Shown: positions 45,662-55,381, numbered from the stretch's first letter. The stretch is DNA of 64,000 bases from Microbacterium sp. LKL04 (GCF_900102005.1 NZ_LT627736.1:1798001-1862000), one strand, 5' to 3'. The notes: generated from the letters alone by a model not told the origin. Program-made: numbers and translations.

Positions 45662-47473
45662 TCAGACGAGCGATTCGCGCCAGGCGCGGTGCAGCTGGGC
45701 GAACTTGCCCGTGCCCGCGATGAGCGCGTCGGGGGTGTCGTCCTCGATGATGCGCCCGTGCTCCATCACCAGCACGCGGTCGGCGATCGCGACCGTCGAC
45801 AGGCGGTGGGCGATGATGATCGCGGTCCGGTCGGCGAGCAGGGTGCCGAGAGCCTCCTGGATCTGGCGCTCGCTCGGGATGTCGAGCGACGCCGTGGCCT
45901 CATCGAGGATCAGCACGGCGGGGTCGGCGAGGAAGGCACGCGCGAACGAGATCAGCTGACGCTGGCCCGCCGACACGCGGCCGCCGCGCTTGTTGACGTC
46001 GGTGCCGTACCCGTCCGGGAGCCTCTCGATGAAGGCGTGCGCACCGACGGCGCGCGCCGCCGCCTCGATCTCGTCCATCGTCGCGTCGGGCTTGCCGAGC
46101 GCGATGTTGTCGGCGACGGTCCCGCTGAACAGGTACGCCTCCTGCGTGACCATGACGATGGCTCGGCGCAGGTCCTTCGGGTGCAGCTCCCGCAGGTCGA
46201 CGTCGTCGAGGGTCACCGCGCCCTTCGTCGGGTCGTAGAAGCGCGCGACCAGCTTGGCGAGCGTCGACTTGCCGGCACCCGTCGTGCCGACGAGGGCGAT
46301 CGTCTGACCGGCCGGGATGTCGAGCCGGAAGTCGGGCAGGATCGTCTTCGTCTCGGAATACCCGAAGGTCACGTCAACGAAGCGCAGGTGGCCGGTCGCC
46401 TCGCGCAGGTCGACGGGCTTCGCGGGGTCGGGGACGGTCGGCGACTCCTCGAGGACACCCGACACCTTCTCGAGCGCGGCCGTGGCGGACTGGTAGGAGT
46501 TCAGGAAGAACGCCACCTCCTGCATGGGAGCGAAGAAGTTCCGCACGTACAGGACGGCCGACAGCAGGAAGCCGAGCTCGAGCGCCCCGCTCACCACGCG
46601 CAGACCGCCCCAGAGCAGAACGGCCGCGAGGGCGAAAGATGCCAGGGCCATCATCGCGGGCTCGAACGTGCCGAACAGGCGGATCGAGCGCATGTTGATG
46701 TCGCGGTAATCGCTCGCCAGGCCGCCGAACTCGCGGTCGTTCGCGGGCTCCTTGCGGAACGCCTTGACGGCGCGGACGCCGGTCATCGACTCGACGAACT
46801 TGACGATCACCTTGGCGCTCACGACGCGGGACTCGCGGTAGACGACCTGCGAGCGCAGGTAGAACCAGCGCATGAGGAAGAACAGCGGGATGCCCATCGC
46901 GGCGAGAACCAGGCCGGATTGCCAGTCGAGCAGGATGAGCGCCACGAGGGTGAAACCGCCGTAGAGCAGGCCCGACACGAGCTCGTTCAGGCCGCCGTCG
47001 AGCAGCTCGCGGATCGTGTCGAGGTCGCTCGTCTGACGCGAGATGATGCGGCCCGACGTGTACGACTCGTGGAACTCGAGGCTGAGCTTCTGCGTGTGCA
47101 GGAAGATCCGCTTTCGGAGGTCCAGCATGACCGCCTGGGTCAGGCGCGCCACGACGACGGCGTACCAGCCGATGAGCGCGGCGCCGCCGATCGCGGTGAT
47201 CAGGAAGATGATGACGACGACGATCGTCGGCATCCAGTCGGCTTCCTTCTGCACCGCCGGGAGCGCGTTCGCGATGCCCCAGCCGACCAGGGCGGGACCG
47301 GCGACGCGGAGGACGGTCGAGATGACGAGCACGATCCCCGCGAGGACGAGCTGCATCTTGAGCGGCGTGACGAGCGACCCGAGCAGTCGCAGCGAGCGAC
47401 GCCGGATCTGCCGGCTCTCCTCGCGGGTGTAATCGGAGCGGTCTTCGCCGCTGGTGCCCGTGACGGTGCTCAC
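45662..47473 (-). CDS. Heterodimeric ABC exporter, consensus-site subunit (BmrD/LmrA-like)
   Basis: 603 residues: six-helix type IV exporter membrane domain (about 30-320) fused to an ATPase. Walker [13 protein letters not shown]-loop [11 protein letters not shown], signature [15 protein letters not shown] (Ala in place of the second Gly), Walker [12 protein letters not shown] with an intact catalytic Glu, and switch His in [13 protein letters not shown] start overlaps the upstream stop by four bases (GTGA), so it is made with the partner at 47470. Substrates could be drugs, lipids or peptides; the leader ORF upstream favours antibiotic-responsive export. Confidence 0.93.
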   Translation of the reverse strand: MSTVTGTSGEDRSDYTREESRQIRRRSLRLLGSLVTPLKMQLVLAGIVLVISTVLRVAGPALVGWGIANALPAVQKEADWMPTIVVVIIFLITAIGGAALIGWYAVVVARLTQAVMLDLRKRIFLHTQKLSLEFHESYTSGRIISRQTSDLDTIRELLDGGLNELVSGLLYGGFTLVALILLDWQSGLVLAAMGIPLFFLMRWFYLRSQVVYRESRVVSAKVIVKFVESMTGVRAVKAFRKEPANDREFGGLASDYRDINMRSIRLFGTFEPAMMALASFALAAVLLWGGLRVVSGALELGFLLSAVLYVRNFFAPMQEVAFFLNSYQSATAALEKVSGVLEESPTVPDPAKPVDLREATGHLRFVDVTFGYSETKTILPDFRLDIPAGQTIALVGTTGAGKSTLAKLVARFYDPTKGAVTLDDVDLRELHPKDLRRAIVMVTQEAYLFSGTVADNIALGKPDATMDEIEAAARAVGAHAFIERLPDGYGTDVNKRGGRVSAGQRQLISFARAFLADPAVLILDEATASLDIPSERQIQEALGTLLADRTAIIIAHRLSTVAIADRVLVMEHGRIIEDDTPDALIAGTGKFAQLHRAWRESLV

Positions 47474-49290
47474 AGGGACACCTCCCTCTTCTGCTGACGT
47501 TCCTGCTCGTCCTCGAGGCTCGAGATGACGTGCCGGTAGTGCTCACTGGTGCGCAGGAGCTCGGAGTGCGTGCCGACGGCGGTGACGCGGCCCTCTTCGA
47601 GGAGTGCGACGCGGTCGGCGAGCGTGACGGTGGAGGGCCGGTGGGCGACGACGAGTGCCGTCGTCTCGGCCAGGACCACCCGGAGGGCGTCTTCGACGAG
47701 CGCCTCGGTGTCGACGTCGAGCGCCGACAGCGGGTCGTCGAGGACGAGGACGGCGGGACGCGCCGCGACGGCGCGAGCGAGCGCGAGACGCTGGCGCTGA
47801 CCGCCCGAGAGGCTGAGCCCCTCCTCGCCGATGACGGTGTCGACGCCGTTCGGCAGATCGTCGACGAACGCGGCCTGCGCGACCTGAAGGGCCTCGCGGA
47901 GCACGCGCTCCCCCTCGGCGCTCTGCGGGTCGAGGTCCTCTCGGCCGAGCAGGACGTTCTCGCGCACGGTCTGCGAGAACAGCGTCGCGTCCTCGAAGGC
48001 CATGCCGACGTGACGGCGCAGCTCGGTCAGCGGCAGGTCGCGGACGTCGACGCCGTCGAGCAGCACGCGACCGCCGGTGACGTCGTACAGGCGACCGGGC
48101 AGGGTCGTCAGCGTCGTCTTGCCCGAGCCCGTCAGACCGACGAGGGCCATGGTCTCGCCCGGTCGCAGCGACAGGTCGATGCCGTCGAGCAGGTCGCGCT
48201 CGGTGGCAGCGGCATCCTGGTACCGGAACCGCGCCCCCTCGAAGACGAGCTCGCCGCGGGGCTCCGCGATCGAGACGGGGTTCTCGGGGTCGACGATCGT
48301 GTTCTGCTCGTCGAACACCTCGAAGATGCGGTCCGTCGCGGTGCGCGCATCGACGAGGAACGAGAAGAGGAACCCGATCGATTCGACGGGCCAACGGAGG
48401 ATCGTCGCCATCGCGAAGAACGCGATGAGCGCCGCGGTGTCGATCTCACCGACCGAGACGAGGTAGATGCCCGCGCCCAGGCATAGCGCGAAGGCGATGT
48501 CGGGCAGCAGGACGAGCCAGAACCAGATCCAGCCGACGGCCTTGGCCTTGCTGATCTCGGTCTCGCGCAGCGTCTCGGCCTGACGGGTGAACTTGCGCAG
48601 CGCGTGGCTGCCGCGGCCGAAGGCCTTGAGGACGCGGATGCCGTGCACCGACTCCTCGACGGCCGTCGCCAGGTCGCCGGCCTGATCCTGGCTCTGCCGC
48701 GACAGCATGCCGTAGCGGTTCTCGAACACGAAGCCCGCGATCCACAGGGGTGCCGAGACGACCACGAAGATCGTGCCGAGCAGCCAGTGCCAGCTGAACA
48801 GGATCGCCGAGCCGACGACGATCGTGATCATGTTCACGACGAGCAGCACGACGCCGAACGCCATCCACCGGCGGATGAGGCCGATGTCCTGCATCATGCG
48901 GCTGAGGAGCTGCCCCGACTGCCAGCGGTCGTGGAAGGCGACCGGCAGGCGCTGCAACCGGCCGTAGAAGTCGGTGCGCAGTTCGTACTCGACGGCGGTG
49001 GCGGGAGCGAGCACGAACCAGCGGCGCGCCCACACCATGAGCGCTTCGAGCAGGCCGAGCAGCAGCACGGCGCCGCCGCCGAGCGCGATCAGCCACGGGT
49101 CACCGGAGGCGATCGGGCCGTTCGTGCCGACGATCTGCTCGAGGACGAGGGGGATGGACAGGCCCAGCAGGCTCGCGATGAGCGCGCTGAGGGCGCCGAG
49201 CCCGAGACGCGGAAGAACGGGCTTCGCGAAGGGGATCAGGCGGGCGAGGGAGCGGGCGGTGGACAGACGGGGATGCGTCGAGGAGGTCAT
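47470..49290 (-). CDS. Heterodimeric ABC exporter, degenerate-site subunit (BmrC-like)
   Basis: 606 residues, membrane domain plus ATPase. Walker [12 protein letters not shown] and a canonical signature [14 protein letters not shown] are present, but the Walker B carboxylate is Asp rather than Glu ([12 protein letters not shown]), the hallmark of the non-catalytic site in heterodimeric exporters such as BmrC and TM287. The switch histidine is kept (VVAHRPSTV). Its ribosome-binding site is weak: the only AGGA is two bases from the ATG and lies in a small hairpin TCCTG-CA-CAGGA (49293-49304), compatible with leader-controlled translation. Confidence 0.93.
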   Translation of the reverse strand: MTSSTHPRLSTARSLARLIPFAKPVLPRLGLGALSALIASLLGLSIPLVLEQIVGTNGPIASGDPWLIALGGGAVLLLGLLEALMVWARRWFVLAPATAVEYELRTDFYGRLQRLPVAFHDRWQSGQLLSRMMQDIGLIRRWMAFGVVLLVVNMITIVVGSAILFSWHWLLGTIFVVVSAPLWIAGFVFENRYGMLSRQSQDQAGDLATAVEESVHGIRVLKAFGRGSHALRKFTRQAETLRETEISKAKAVGWIWFWLVLLPDIAFALCLGAGIYLVSVGEIDTAALIAFFAMATILRWPVESIGFLFSFLVDARTATDRIFEVFDEQNTIVDPENPVSIAEPRGELVFEGARFRYQDAAATERDLLDGIDLSLRPGETMALVGLTGSGKTTLTTLPGRLYDVTGGRVLLDGVDVRDLPLTELRRHVGMAFEDATLFSQTVRENVLLGREDLDPQSAEGERVLREALQVAQAAFVDDLPNGVDTVIGEEGLSLSGGQRQRLALARAVAARPAVLVLDDPLSALDVDTEALVEDALRVVLAETTALVVAHRPSTVTLADRVALLEEGRVTAVGTHSELLRTSEHYRHVISSLEDEQERQQKREVSL

Positions 49291-49353
49291 GATCCTGCAC
49301 AGGAGAGGAGCGGATGCCGGGCGGCGAGAAGCGCAGCGAGGCGCGGACGATCA

Positions 49354-49408
49354 GGGTCGCGGGGACCCGTCGAGGGAGAACGGAGAGGGGCGCGGGAAGC
49401 TTCCGCGC
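49354..49408 (-). promoter_or_regulatory. Stem-loops between leader ORF and exporter genes
   Basis: In the 135-base gap, GCGCGG...CCGCGC (49390-49408) and GGGTC...GACCC (49354-49368) can form two stems, followed by TCCTG-CA-CAGGA at 49293-49304, which covers the exporter's only Shine-Dalgarno-like bases. No T-tract terminator is seen. Confidence 0.4.
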
Positions 49409-49425
49409 GAGTCAGACCTTCGGTG

Positions 49426-49497
49426 TCATCCCTGACGGACGGGGCGTCCGGCGACGAGGAAGGCGGCGGACTTCGTGTTGACGATCTCCGGGGACAT
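49426..49497 (-). CDS. 23-residue leader peptide upstream of the ABC exporter
   Basis: A 24-codon ORF encoding MSPEIVNTKS... and ending ...GRPVRQG. It has the best Shine-Dalgarno in the region (AAGGAGGA, five bases before the ATG) while the exporter genes behind it have a poor one. It lies 135 bases upstream of the exporter on the same strand, with several stem-loops between. The arrangement parallels Bacillus subtilis bmrB-bmrCD, where translation of a leader peptide controls a heterodimeric multidrug exporter. A small secreted peptide substrate is a less likely alternative, since there is no signal or leader-core pattern. Confidence 0.55.
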   Translation of the reverse strand: MSPEIVNTKSAAFLVAGRPVRQG

Positions 49498-49522
49498 GGC
49501 TTCCTCCTTGATGGGGCCGGAC

Positions 49523-49549
49523 AGGGCGCCCGCATCGTGCGGGAGCCCT
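49523..49549 (-). promoter_or_regulatory. 5' leader hairpin ahead of the small ORF
   Basis: AGGGC-G-CCCGCA (49523-49534) pairs with its complement at 49538-49549 with one mismatch and a 3-base loop. It falls between the predicted transcript start and the leader ORF, so it would form at the very 5' end of the mRNA. Confidence 0.5.
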
Positions 49550-49551
49550 CC

Positions 49552-49589
49552 AGGATATCCCTGTGATTTCGCTGTAAGCAAGCGCTTAC
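49552..49589 (-). promoter_or_regulatory. Promoter and palindromic operator for the leader ORF-exporter operon
   Basis: On the minus strand TTGCTT (49576-49581), an 18-base spacer and TATCCT (49552-49557) form a plausible promoter. The -35 lies within GTAAGC-AAGC-GCTTAC (49574-49589), a perfect 6-base inverted repeat of the kind bound by TetR-family repressors. The cognate repressor is not in the window. Confidence 0.45.
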
Positions 49590-49602
49590 TCGAAAAAACG
49601 GG

Positions 49603-50094
49603 TCAGATCGCCGCTTCGCGCTCCAGCAGCCGCATCTTGACGTCGAGGCCCCAGGCGAATCCGCCGAGGGCTCCCCCGGTGCGCAGCACGCGATGGCAGG
49701 GGACGAACAGCGCAGGGGCGTTGCGGGCGCAGATGGATGCCGCGGCCCGGACGGCGGTCGGCGACCCGAGATGGGCCGCGAACTCGGCGTAAGTGAGGGG
49801 ACGGCCCGCCGGGATCCCGCGCAGCGCGCTCCATCCCGCGAGTTGCATCGCCGTGCCGTGTTGGCTGACGGGCACGTCGTCGATCGCCGCGAGGTCGCCG
49901 TCGTAGTAGGCGGCGACGGCGTCCGCGGAGCCGACTCGACCGGTCCTCACATCGGCGGGCACGCGATCCGGCCGCAGGCGTCCGAGGATCGCGTCGGCAT
50001 CCGCCGTCCACCCCGAGGCGAGGACGCGACCGTCTTCTTCGAGGAGGGTGAAGGCACCGTCGGGGGTGTCGAGGGTCTGCAGGATCGCGCTCAT
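49603..50094 (-). CDS. ogt: Methylated-DNA--protein-cysteine S-methyltransferase
   Basis: 163 residues. Methyl-acceptor Cys133 in [10 protein letters not shown], preceded by the minor-groove HTH region [29 protein letters not shown] and the asparagine hinge. It transfers O6-alkyl groups from guanine (or O4 from thymine) to itself, a one-use repair protein. It overlaps the Ada/AlkA-type gene by four bases (ATGA), an alkylation-repair operon. Confidence 0.94.
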   Translation of the reverse strand: MSAILQTLDTPDGAFTLLEEDGRVLASGWTADADAILGRLRPDRVPADVRTGRVGSADAVAAYYDGDLAAIDDVPVSQHGTAMQLAGWSALRGIPAGRPLTYAEFAAHLGSPTAVRAAASICARNAPALFVPCHRVLRTGGALGGFAWGLDVKMRLLEREAAI

Positions 50095-51596
50095 CGGTCG
50101 TCCTTCCGGAGTGAGGGTTCAGGGGTTCCCGCACGCCATGCCTGCGTGACGGGCGCGGCATACCAGAGGTGCGCCATCAGATAGCTGCGCCAGGGTGCGA
50201 CCCGGGTCGACCACGCGGTGAGTCCGGTGGCGTCGGACGGGATACCGACCGCCGCCGCTCCCGCCCGGGCGGCCACGTCGCCCGGAAGCAGGACGTCCGG
50301 GTCGCCGAGGACCCGCATCCGCACGTAGTCGGCCGTCCAGGGGCCGATACCGGGAAGCGCCAGCAGCCGCTCGCGCTGTTCGAGGGTGTCGTCCCCCGGA
50401 CTCAGCCGGAGCGACCCCTCGGCGAGCGCCCCCGCCGCGTGGACGATGGCGCGGATGCGAGCCCCGGGGCCGCGCAACACCTCGGCGCCGCGTTCGGCGA
50501 TGACGGTGGGCGTCGGGAACAGGAACGACGGCCCCGAAGGCGAGTCGACGGGGTCCCCGAGCGCGGCGGCCAGCCGGCCCATGACGGTGCGCGCCGATGC
50601 GACGCTGATCTGCTGCCCGATCATCGCCCGGATGAGCATCTCGTCGGCGTCCATGGCCGCAGGCAGCCTCACACCCGGGATGCGGGCGACGAGGGGCCCC
50701 AGTTCGGGATGCCGCGACAGCCCCGCGTCGATCGCCGCCGGATCCGCGTCGAGATCGAACAGGCGACGCACCCGGGAGATGAGCGGGGCGAGGTCGCGGA
50801 GCGAGGTCAGCTCGGCGCGCAGGCGGAGCCGGCCGGCGGCATCCTGTCTCACCTCGAACCAGGCGGGACCGCCGTCCAGGCGGATCGTGCGCGCGAAGGA
50901 TGCCGCATCGCCGGTCTCGACGCCCGGGATCGCGTGCGCCCGCATCCACCCGAAGAGCCCCACTGCGTCGAACGGTTCTCGGACCGGGAGGACGAGGTCG
51001 ATGCGGCCCGGAGTCGCCAACGTGCCGCCGCGGCGACGCGCGCGCAGCTCGGTCGGCGACAGGGTGAAGACCTCCGTCATCGTGTCGTTGAACTGACGGA
51101 TGCTGCCGAACCCTGCCGCGAAGGCGACATCGGGCATCGACAGGTCGGTGTCGACGAGGAGAGTGCGCGCCGTGTGCGCGCGGTGGGCGCGCACGAGGGC
51201 GAGGGGCCCAGCGCCGAGCTCCGCGGTCAGCAGACGGGTGAGGTGCCGGTCCGAGTACCCGAGCCGTTCGGCCAACCCGGGGACGCCGTCGCGGTCGACC
51301 ACACCGTCCGCGATGAGGCGCATCGCTCGCCCCGCGACGTCGCCTCGCAGATTCCACTGCGGAGAGCCGGGCGTCGCTTCGGGGAGGCACCGCTTGCATG
51401 CCCGGAAGCCCGCTTCGTGCGCGGCGGCACTCGTCGGGAAGAAGCTGACGTTGGCTGCCTTCGGCGTCCGCGCCGGGCAGCTCGGTCGACAGTAGATGCC
51501 GGTCGAGTGCACCGCAGTGACGAATTGGCCGTCGAAGCGAGCGTCGCGCGCGTCGATCGCACGGTACCGCTCGTCGAAGGTCATCGCGATCGTCAT
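50091..51596 (-). CDS. Ada-AlkA fusion: methyl-phosphotriester/AraC regulator fused to DNA-3-methyladenine glycosylase II
   Basis: 501 residues. N-terminal Ada zinc domain with four cysteines ([14 protein letters not shown] and [11 protein letters not shown]), an AraC-type HTH (about 85-190: [40 protein letters not shown] and [22 protein letters not shown]), then an AlkA N domain and the HhH-GPD glycosylase with [30 protein letters not shown], where Asp is catalytic. It senses methylated phosphates, may activate its own operon, and excises alkylated bases. The gene precedes ogt and overlaps it by ATGA. A common actinobacterial architecture. Confidence 0.94.
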   Translation of the reverse strand: MTIAMTFDERYRAIDARDARFDGQFVTAVHSTGIYCRPSCPARTPKAANVSFFPTSAAAHEAGFRACKRCLPEATPGSPQWNLRGDVAGRAMRLIADGVVDRDGVPGLAERLGYSDRHLTRLLTAELGAGPLALVRAHRAHTARTLLVDTDLSMPDVAFAAGFGSIRQFNDTMTEVFTLSPTELRARRRGGTLATPGRIDLVLPVREPFDAVGLFGWMRAHAIPGVETGDAASFARTIRLDGGPAWFEVRQDAAGRLRLRAELTSLRDLAPLISRVRRLFDLDADPAAIDAGLSRHPELGPLVARIPGVRLPAAMDADEMLIRAMIGQQISVASARTVMGRLAAALGDPVDSPSGPSFLFPTPTVIAERGAEVLRGPGARIRAIVHAAGALAEGSLRLSPGDDTLEQRERLLALPGIGPWTADYVRMRVLGDPDVLLPGDVAARAGAAAVGIPSDATGLTAWSTRVAPWRSYLMAHLWYAAPVTQAWRAGTPEPSLRKDDR

Positions 51597-51660
51597 GACC
51601 TCAGCCTGGCACGTCCCCCCGACATGATCTCGCGGGAATCGGACATGGCAGACGACGTCG

Positions 51661-52227
51661 TCAGACTCCGGTGGCGAAATGAATCGAGCGGAAGATGTCC
51701 TGCAGCTCCGACTGCACGGCCTCGAGGAGGAGGGGATCCTCCGTCAGGAAGTCGAGCAGGTAGACCAGCCCGGCCCGCACGCCGATCTGTCGCACGGAAG
51801 CGACGGTGGCGCCGTCGATCTCAGCGACGATCACTGCTTCGATGGCGTGTTCGAAGGCGGTGTCGGTCCATACTCGCCAGGTCTGCACACGACCCCCGAT
51901 GCCCGCTCGCACCATGTCCATCAGGCCCTCGGCCGAGTCGACGTCTGATTCCGTGACGTACAGGTGGGCCACGACTGTCGGCCCGCCTATCCCTTCGACT
52001 CGCCAGAACCTCTCGAGCGCCCCCGGCAGCGGGGAGGGCATGGTCTGCAGGGCTTCCGCCGCCTCGCGCACACCCGAACGCACCTCCTGCGGTGCGTCGA
52101 GCCCTTTGAGAAGGCTGTCGGCCACTTCGGTCGCCCACGCAGTCGGGTCATCGAACGACTGCCACGGGAAGCCCGTCGGAATCGGAATCCAGGTCGCCGG
52201 CAGCGACAGCGCGTATCCGGAGGTCAC
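51661..52227 (-). CDS. T7SS-island accessory protein, LP-x-x-W family (188 residues)
   Basis: 188 residues from GTG 52227, which overlaps the upstream stop (GTGA). It opens [20 protein letters not shown], so a short strand with Leu-Pro-x-x-Trp near residue 8-12, as in the proteins encoded at 52224, 58330 and, less exactly, 63409. The rest alternates helices and strands ([45 protein letters not shown]) and ends with DIFRSIHF. No signal peptide or membrane helix. I do not recognise a named family. Placed last in an LXG-like effector operon, it could be an immunity protein or secretion chaperone. Confidence 0.7.
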   Translation of the reverse strand: MTSGYALSLPATWIPIPTGFPWQSFDDPTAWATEVADSLLKGLDAPQEVRSGVREAAEALQTMPSPLPGALERFWRVEGIGGPTVVAHLYVTESDVDSAEGLMDMVRAGIGGRVQTWRVWTDTAFEHAIEAVIVAEIDGATVASVRQIGVRAGLVYLLDFLTEDPLLLEAVQSELQDIFRSIHFATGV

Positions 52228-52793
52228 CGCCACCTGAACGTCTCCATGATCGAGTCCACGAGTTCGGTCGCGCCGTCGATGAGCGCGGGATCCGCGCCGT
52301 CCGGATAGGGCACGGCGGCGGTGAAGACGAGGCCTCGTCGCCCATCCGCATCGGGCACGGCGAAGCCGTAGCCGATTGTCCGCGTGGTGATCCCGGCGGT
52401 GTCCCCTTCGCCGCCCTTCTCGCCTTGCCAGCGAAGGATGGGGCCGATGGCGGAGTCGATGGAATCGACGGGCGCACGCGTCAGCGCCTGGACGCCGTCC
52501 GCGAAAATGACCCCGGCCGGCGCGACATGCTGACGGACGGCAAGCGAGATCGGCAAGTGGGCAAGGCCATCGACCTGCCGATCCGCGAGATAGATGCTGT
52601 GGGTCCCCGACTGCTCGAGCTCCTTCCACCGTCCGGCGGCCAGCATCCTCATCCTGACGTCGAGCTCGGGGTTGGCGACCTCCTTCATGCGCGCGGCGAG
52701 TCGCGACGTGAACTGCTTTCGTCCTTCATCATCCACGCGGTAGCGGGACCACCCGGGCGGGAGCATGATGTGAAACCCCGACAACTGGGTCAT
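52224..52793 (-). CDS. T7SS-island accessory protein, LP-x-x-W family (189 residues)
   Basis: 189 residues from ATG 52793 (ATGA overlap with the upstream stop). It begins MTQLSGFHIMLPPGWSRYRVDDE and then an amphipathic helix FTSRLAARMKEVANPELDVRMRML. Its opening is clearly alike to the protein at 58330 (RYRMLLPPGWQGYDVDMETERELVAAARERLAG). The C-terminal half is strand-rich and ends with [13 protein letters not shown]. Soluble. Function unknown; the recurrence of this family in every effector module argues for a dedicated role such as immunity or chaperoning. Confidence 0.75.
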   Translation of the reverse strand: MTQLSGFHIMLPPGWSRYRVDDEGRKQFTSRLAARMKEVANPELDVRMRMLAAGRWKELEQSGTHSIYLADRQVDGLAHLPISLAVRQHVAPAGVIFADGVQALTRAPVDSIDSAIGPILRWQGEKGGEGDTAGITTRTIGYGFAVPDADGRRGLVFTAAVPYPDGADPALIDGATELVDSIMETFRWR

Positions 52794-53284
52794 GCGTCTG
52801 CGCCTCGGCGACGACGACTCTTCGCTGTCGACGCAGCCACACCGACGAGCAGCACGACGAGTGCGGCGGTGTAGACGACTGCTGCCACCCACTGCTGGCC
52901 GAAAACGGTGTCACCCGACCGGGTCCCCCCATCGGGGACGAGGAGTGAGAAACCGAAGGCACTGACCATGGCCGCCGCCGTCGGACCGAGCAGACCCCGT
53001 TGCCCGAGCTCGTCACCGGCTCGCGCGCTGACAGCGACGATCAGGGCGAGCACCGCGGAGATCGCGGCGAGGCCGACCAGGATTGCCGTCGGCATGGGGA
53101 AGAGCGGGTACGGGATGACGGGGTCCCACTTGGTGTCCATCGATGCGCTCACCTGACCGCCCGACAGCAGAAGCGACCCTATGAGGTAGACCACCAGCGC
53201 GATCGGTGGGATCACGGTGATCACCACATAGAGCGTTCGGGTCACGGAGTGCGCGTGGCGCGCGGAAGCGGTCGGCTGTGGCAC
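52790..53284 (-). CDS. Four-helix membrane protein in T7SS module 1
   Basis: 164 residues, GTG start. Four hydrophobic helices (about 17-42, 63-88, 98-115 and 127-150), with a basic C-terminus SRRRRGADA. TAGGCT at 53291-53296 (minus strand) is exactly six bases before the GTG, a leaderless promoter lying over the 3' end of the LXG-like gene. So this protein and the two behind it could be made without the effector, as expected for immunity functions. No family recognised. Confidence 0.7.
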   Translation of the reverse strand: MPQPTASARHAHSVTRTLYVVITVIPPIALVVYLIGSLLLSGGQVSASMDTKWDPVIPYPLFPMPTAILVGLAAISAVLALIVAVSARAGDELGQRGLLGPTAAAMVSAFGFSLLVPDGGTRSGDTVFGQQWVAAVVYTAALVVLLVGVAASTAKSRRRRGADA

Positions 53285-53288
53285 GGCG

Positions 53289-54572
53289 TCAGCCTACGCG
53301 GATGTCTCGGAGACCAGGGATCTCCGGTTGCGCATCGGCGAGTCCGAGGATGTCGACGGTACTGAAACCTCCGAAGGAGATGATGTTCGCGCCCTGACGG
53401 AGCCCCCCGGGCAGGGAGGAGACCGTCGAGGAGATGAACTGCTGCACCCCCGGATTCGTCGCCCACGGACTGTTGCGCATCGTGTTCAGGAACGTCGACA
53501 CCTGGGCGGTCTCCGCACTGCCCAGACGAATGGCCGTGAGCGGATTCGTCAACATGCTCGGCGACGGCAGAGCCAGCCACGAGCGCACCGGAGCGAAGAG
53601 CGACTGAGCGGGCGTCGCCCACGTCGTGGGACGCAGCAAGGAGAAGCGGGGCAAACCGGCGCGGATGGCCGTCGTCACGGCTCCGCGCCCACCCTGGACG
53701 ACGGTTCCGAGCGTGGGGACGCCCCGCGCCAGCAGCTTGCCCACTCCGAAGGGCAGGAGCCCCACCGCGCTCCACGCGAGGTCGCTGAGGCTTGCCCGCC
53801 CGAAGGCGAACTGCAGAGCAGTGAGGAGGAAAGACGCCGCCGCAAGCGCGAAGATGACCATGCCCAGGAGTCCGGTCAGGGGCGCGCCGATGACGAGAGC
53901 AATGATGCTGAGGACGACGAGGACGATGGCGATGACGTCCAGCAGATCGTCGACGAACTCCCAGAACCCGTCGTTGTTCCCGGCGGTGTCGATCGCGTTC
54001 TCAATGCCGTCGACAGCGTCATCGTAGGCATCCGACCAGGTTCCGAACATGTCGTCGAAAGACGTCCACATCTCGTTGCGACGCGTTGTGGCCGCGGTCA
54101 GCGCCGACGCGGCGCTGTTGGCCTCCGACTCCGCCTGCGTCTGCGCCTGGGAGAGCGAATCGTCATCGGAACCCGATGCGAGGTTCGTCGCGTGCATCTC
54201 CGCCTGATCAGCCTCGGCTTTGGCCGAGACGGCCGACTGGAACTCGCGTTCCGCGGTCTCGACATCGTCGAGGTTGGATCGCAACCACGACTGAGCGGTC
54301 TGCAGGGCATCGGCGTAGGTAGCCAACGCCGAACCGGTACCGCGGTACCGGACCGCCGCATCCGCCAGATCGCCGTGCGTCTCCTTCGCCATCTCGGCGA
54401 GCTTGTCGGTGCCCTTGCTCTTATGCACCGAGGAGTCACCGATGTTCTTCAATTGATCGGCTGTCGTCTCCATGGTGGTCGCGAGGGTCTTCAGATGAGT
54501 CGCCCGGGTGGAGATGTCGACAGGAGTTCCCTCGAGCGGGCGGAGCTCGTGGCCCGTATTGGGGGATCTCAT
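53289..54572 (-). CDS. LXG-like putative T7SS effector, module 1 (427 residues)
   Basis: 427 residues from ATG 54572 (overlap ATGA with the small helical gene). Residues 1-190 are long helices with a coiled-coil look (ATHLKTLATTMETTADQLKNIGDSSVHKS...ALTAATTRRNEMWTSFDDMFGTW), the general WXG/LXG export-domain form. Residues about 200-270 are strongly hydrophobic (DVIAIVLVVLSIIALVIGAPLTGLLGMVIFALAAASFLL). The C-terminal 150 residues show no catalytic motif I recognise. The paralogue at 58985 shares layout and the motif DLAWSAVGLLPFGVGKLL / DVAFGVIGVVPFLGPAAKG. Likely a secreted or membrane-active effector; toxin activity is unproven. Confidence 0.75.
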   Translation of the reverse strand: MRSPNTGHELRPLEGTPVDISTRATHLKTLATTMETTADQLKNIGDSSVHKSKGTDKLAEMAKETHGDLADAAVRYRGTGSALATYADALQTAQSWLRSNLDDVETAEREFQSAVSAKAEADQAEMHATNLASGSDDDSLSQAQTQAESEANSAASALTAATTRRNEMWTSFDDMFGTWSDAYDDAVDGIENAIDTAGNNDGFWEFVDDLLDVIAIVLVVLSIIALVIGAPLTGLLGMVIFALAAASFLLTALQFAFGRASLSDLAWSAVGLLPFGVGKLLARGVPTLGTVVQGGRGAVTTAIRAGLPRFSLLRPTTWATPAQSLFAPVRSWLALPSPSMLTNPLTAIRLGSAETAQVSTFLNTMRNSPWATNPGVQQFISSTVSSLPGGLRQGANIISFGGFSTVDILGLADAQPEIPGLRDIRVG

Positions 54573-54901
54573 CGTGCAGCTCCCGGCGCGTTGACGTTCT
54601 GCGTCGTGGTCGACCCTTCGAGCTCGCTCGCGGTACTGGTATCCCACTCTTCCCAGCCGTCGATGATCGACGTGAGCTGGTCCTTGATGTTGGTGAGATT
54701 CTCCGTGAGCTTGCCGCGCTTGTCGCGCCAGGCGACCTCGAAGTCGATCACCTGGTTCAGCAGATCGCCGCGCCCGTCGGGACGCTGGATCGCTCCCTCG
54801 AGGTCGTCATTGGCGTTGGCCGCCGCGTCGAACTCAGAGATGGACGCTGAGAGACCTTGCCTCGCCTGCCTGAGTTGCTCAAGGTCGAGCATGATGTCCA
54901 T
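54569..54901 (-). CDS. Small helical partner protein, module 1 (110 residues)
   Basis: 110 residues, all-helical, with a conserved core GRGDLLNQVIDFEVAWRDKRGKL. The same core, DL-x(3,5)-DFE-x-x-W-x-x-x-R, is in the small proteins at 60199 and 61065, each coupled by a 4-base overlap to a large LXG-like gene. Start taken at 54901 (MDIMLDLEQL) with GAAAGG upstream; ATG 54892 is the alternative. By analogy with LXG-associated helical (Lap) proteins of streptococci, it may bind the N-terminal helical domain of the neighbouring effector for export (inference). Confidence 0.78.
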   Translation of the reverse strand: MDIMLDLEQLRQARQGLSASISEFDAAANANDDLEGAIQRPDGRGDLLNQVIDFEVAWRDKRGKLTENLTNIKDQLTSIIDGWEEWDTSTASELEGSTTTQNVNAPGAAR

Positions 54902-54950
54902 CCGATACGCCTTTCTCGTGAGGTACTGCCAGATCCCAACCGTCGCAATC

Positions 54951-54986
54951 GTGTGCGGGGGCGACCCGAAGGCTGCCCCCCGCACA
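54951..54986 (-). terminator. Terminator after WXG100 copy 1
   Basis: GTGTGCGGGGGC (54951-54962) pairs with GCCCCCCGCACA (54975-54986), one bulged base, loop of 12. It is 10 bases past the WXG100 stop and before the small helical gene, so the WXG100 transcript is largely separate from the effector pair. Confidence 0.65.
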
Positions 54987-54995
54987 AGATCAGGT

Positions 54996-55283
54996 TCAGC
55001 CGCCGGCGAGCTGCTGGTCGAGGTCCTGGATCGCGCGCATCATGCCCAGCAGAGCCTCGGACATGTCGTTGATGCCATCGGTCGCAGTCTTCAGACCCGT
55101 CGTCAGCTCCCCGTAACCCTCACCGAACTTGCCCGACGCGTGCTGCGTTTTGAAGTCCTCACCCAGAAGAGTGTCGACCTGCGACTTCAGCGAGTCCAAC
55201 TGACCCTGAATGTCATCACGAGCCTGCGACAGCGACGACGCCACCTGCTCCATCTCTGCATAAGACGCACCGAAATCGGCCAT
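54996..55283 (-). CDS. WXG100-like protein, copy 1
   Basis: 95 residues, the usual length, beginning MADFGASYAEMEQVASSLSQ. Two long helices are joined by GEDFKTQHASGKFGEGYGEL, which replaces the classical W-x-G turn: no tryptophan occurs in the protein. The pattern A-x(3)-F after the turn is kept. WXG100 proteins form four-helix dimers exported by type VII secretion. The protein is identical to copies 2 and 3. GGAGGT lies upstream of the ATG. The whole gene is within a 398-bp repeat. Confidence 0.85.
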   Translation of the reverse strand: MADFGASYAEMEQVASSLSQARDDIQGQLDSLKSQVDTLLGEDFKTQHASGKFGEGYGELTTGLKTATDGINDMSEALLGMMRAIQDLDQQLAGG

Positions 55284-55365
55284 CGTCCACACCTCCACAC
55301 ATCGAAGAAACCGACCCACCCCGGGCCGACACCAAGAGTCAACCAAACACCAACCGATAGACCAA

Positions 55366-55381
55366 TGGGGAGAGGTCCCCA
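55366..55381. promoter_or_regulatory. Palindrome upstream of WXG100 copy 1
   Basis: TGGGGAGAGGTCCCCA, perfect 6-base arms around GAGG, about 85 bases upstream of the start codon; identical sites are at 56487-56502 and 60942-60957. TTGTCA on the gene strand lies beside it. A candidate operator for coordinated control of the three copies. Confidence 0.5.

Noticed and set aside
49426..49497. The 23-residue ORF as a ribosomally made peptide antibiotic precursor
   Set aside because: No leader-core pattern, cysteine/serine-rich core, or modifying enzyme nearby; a regulatory leader peptide fits the exporter context better.
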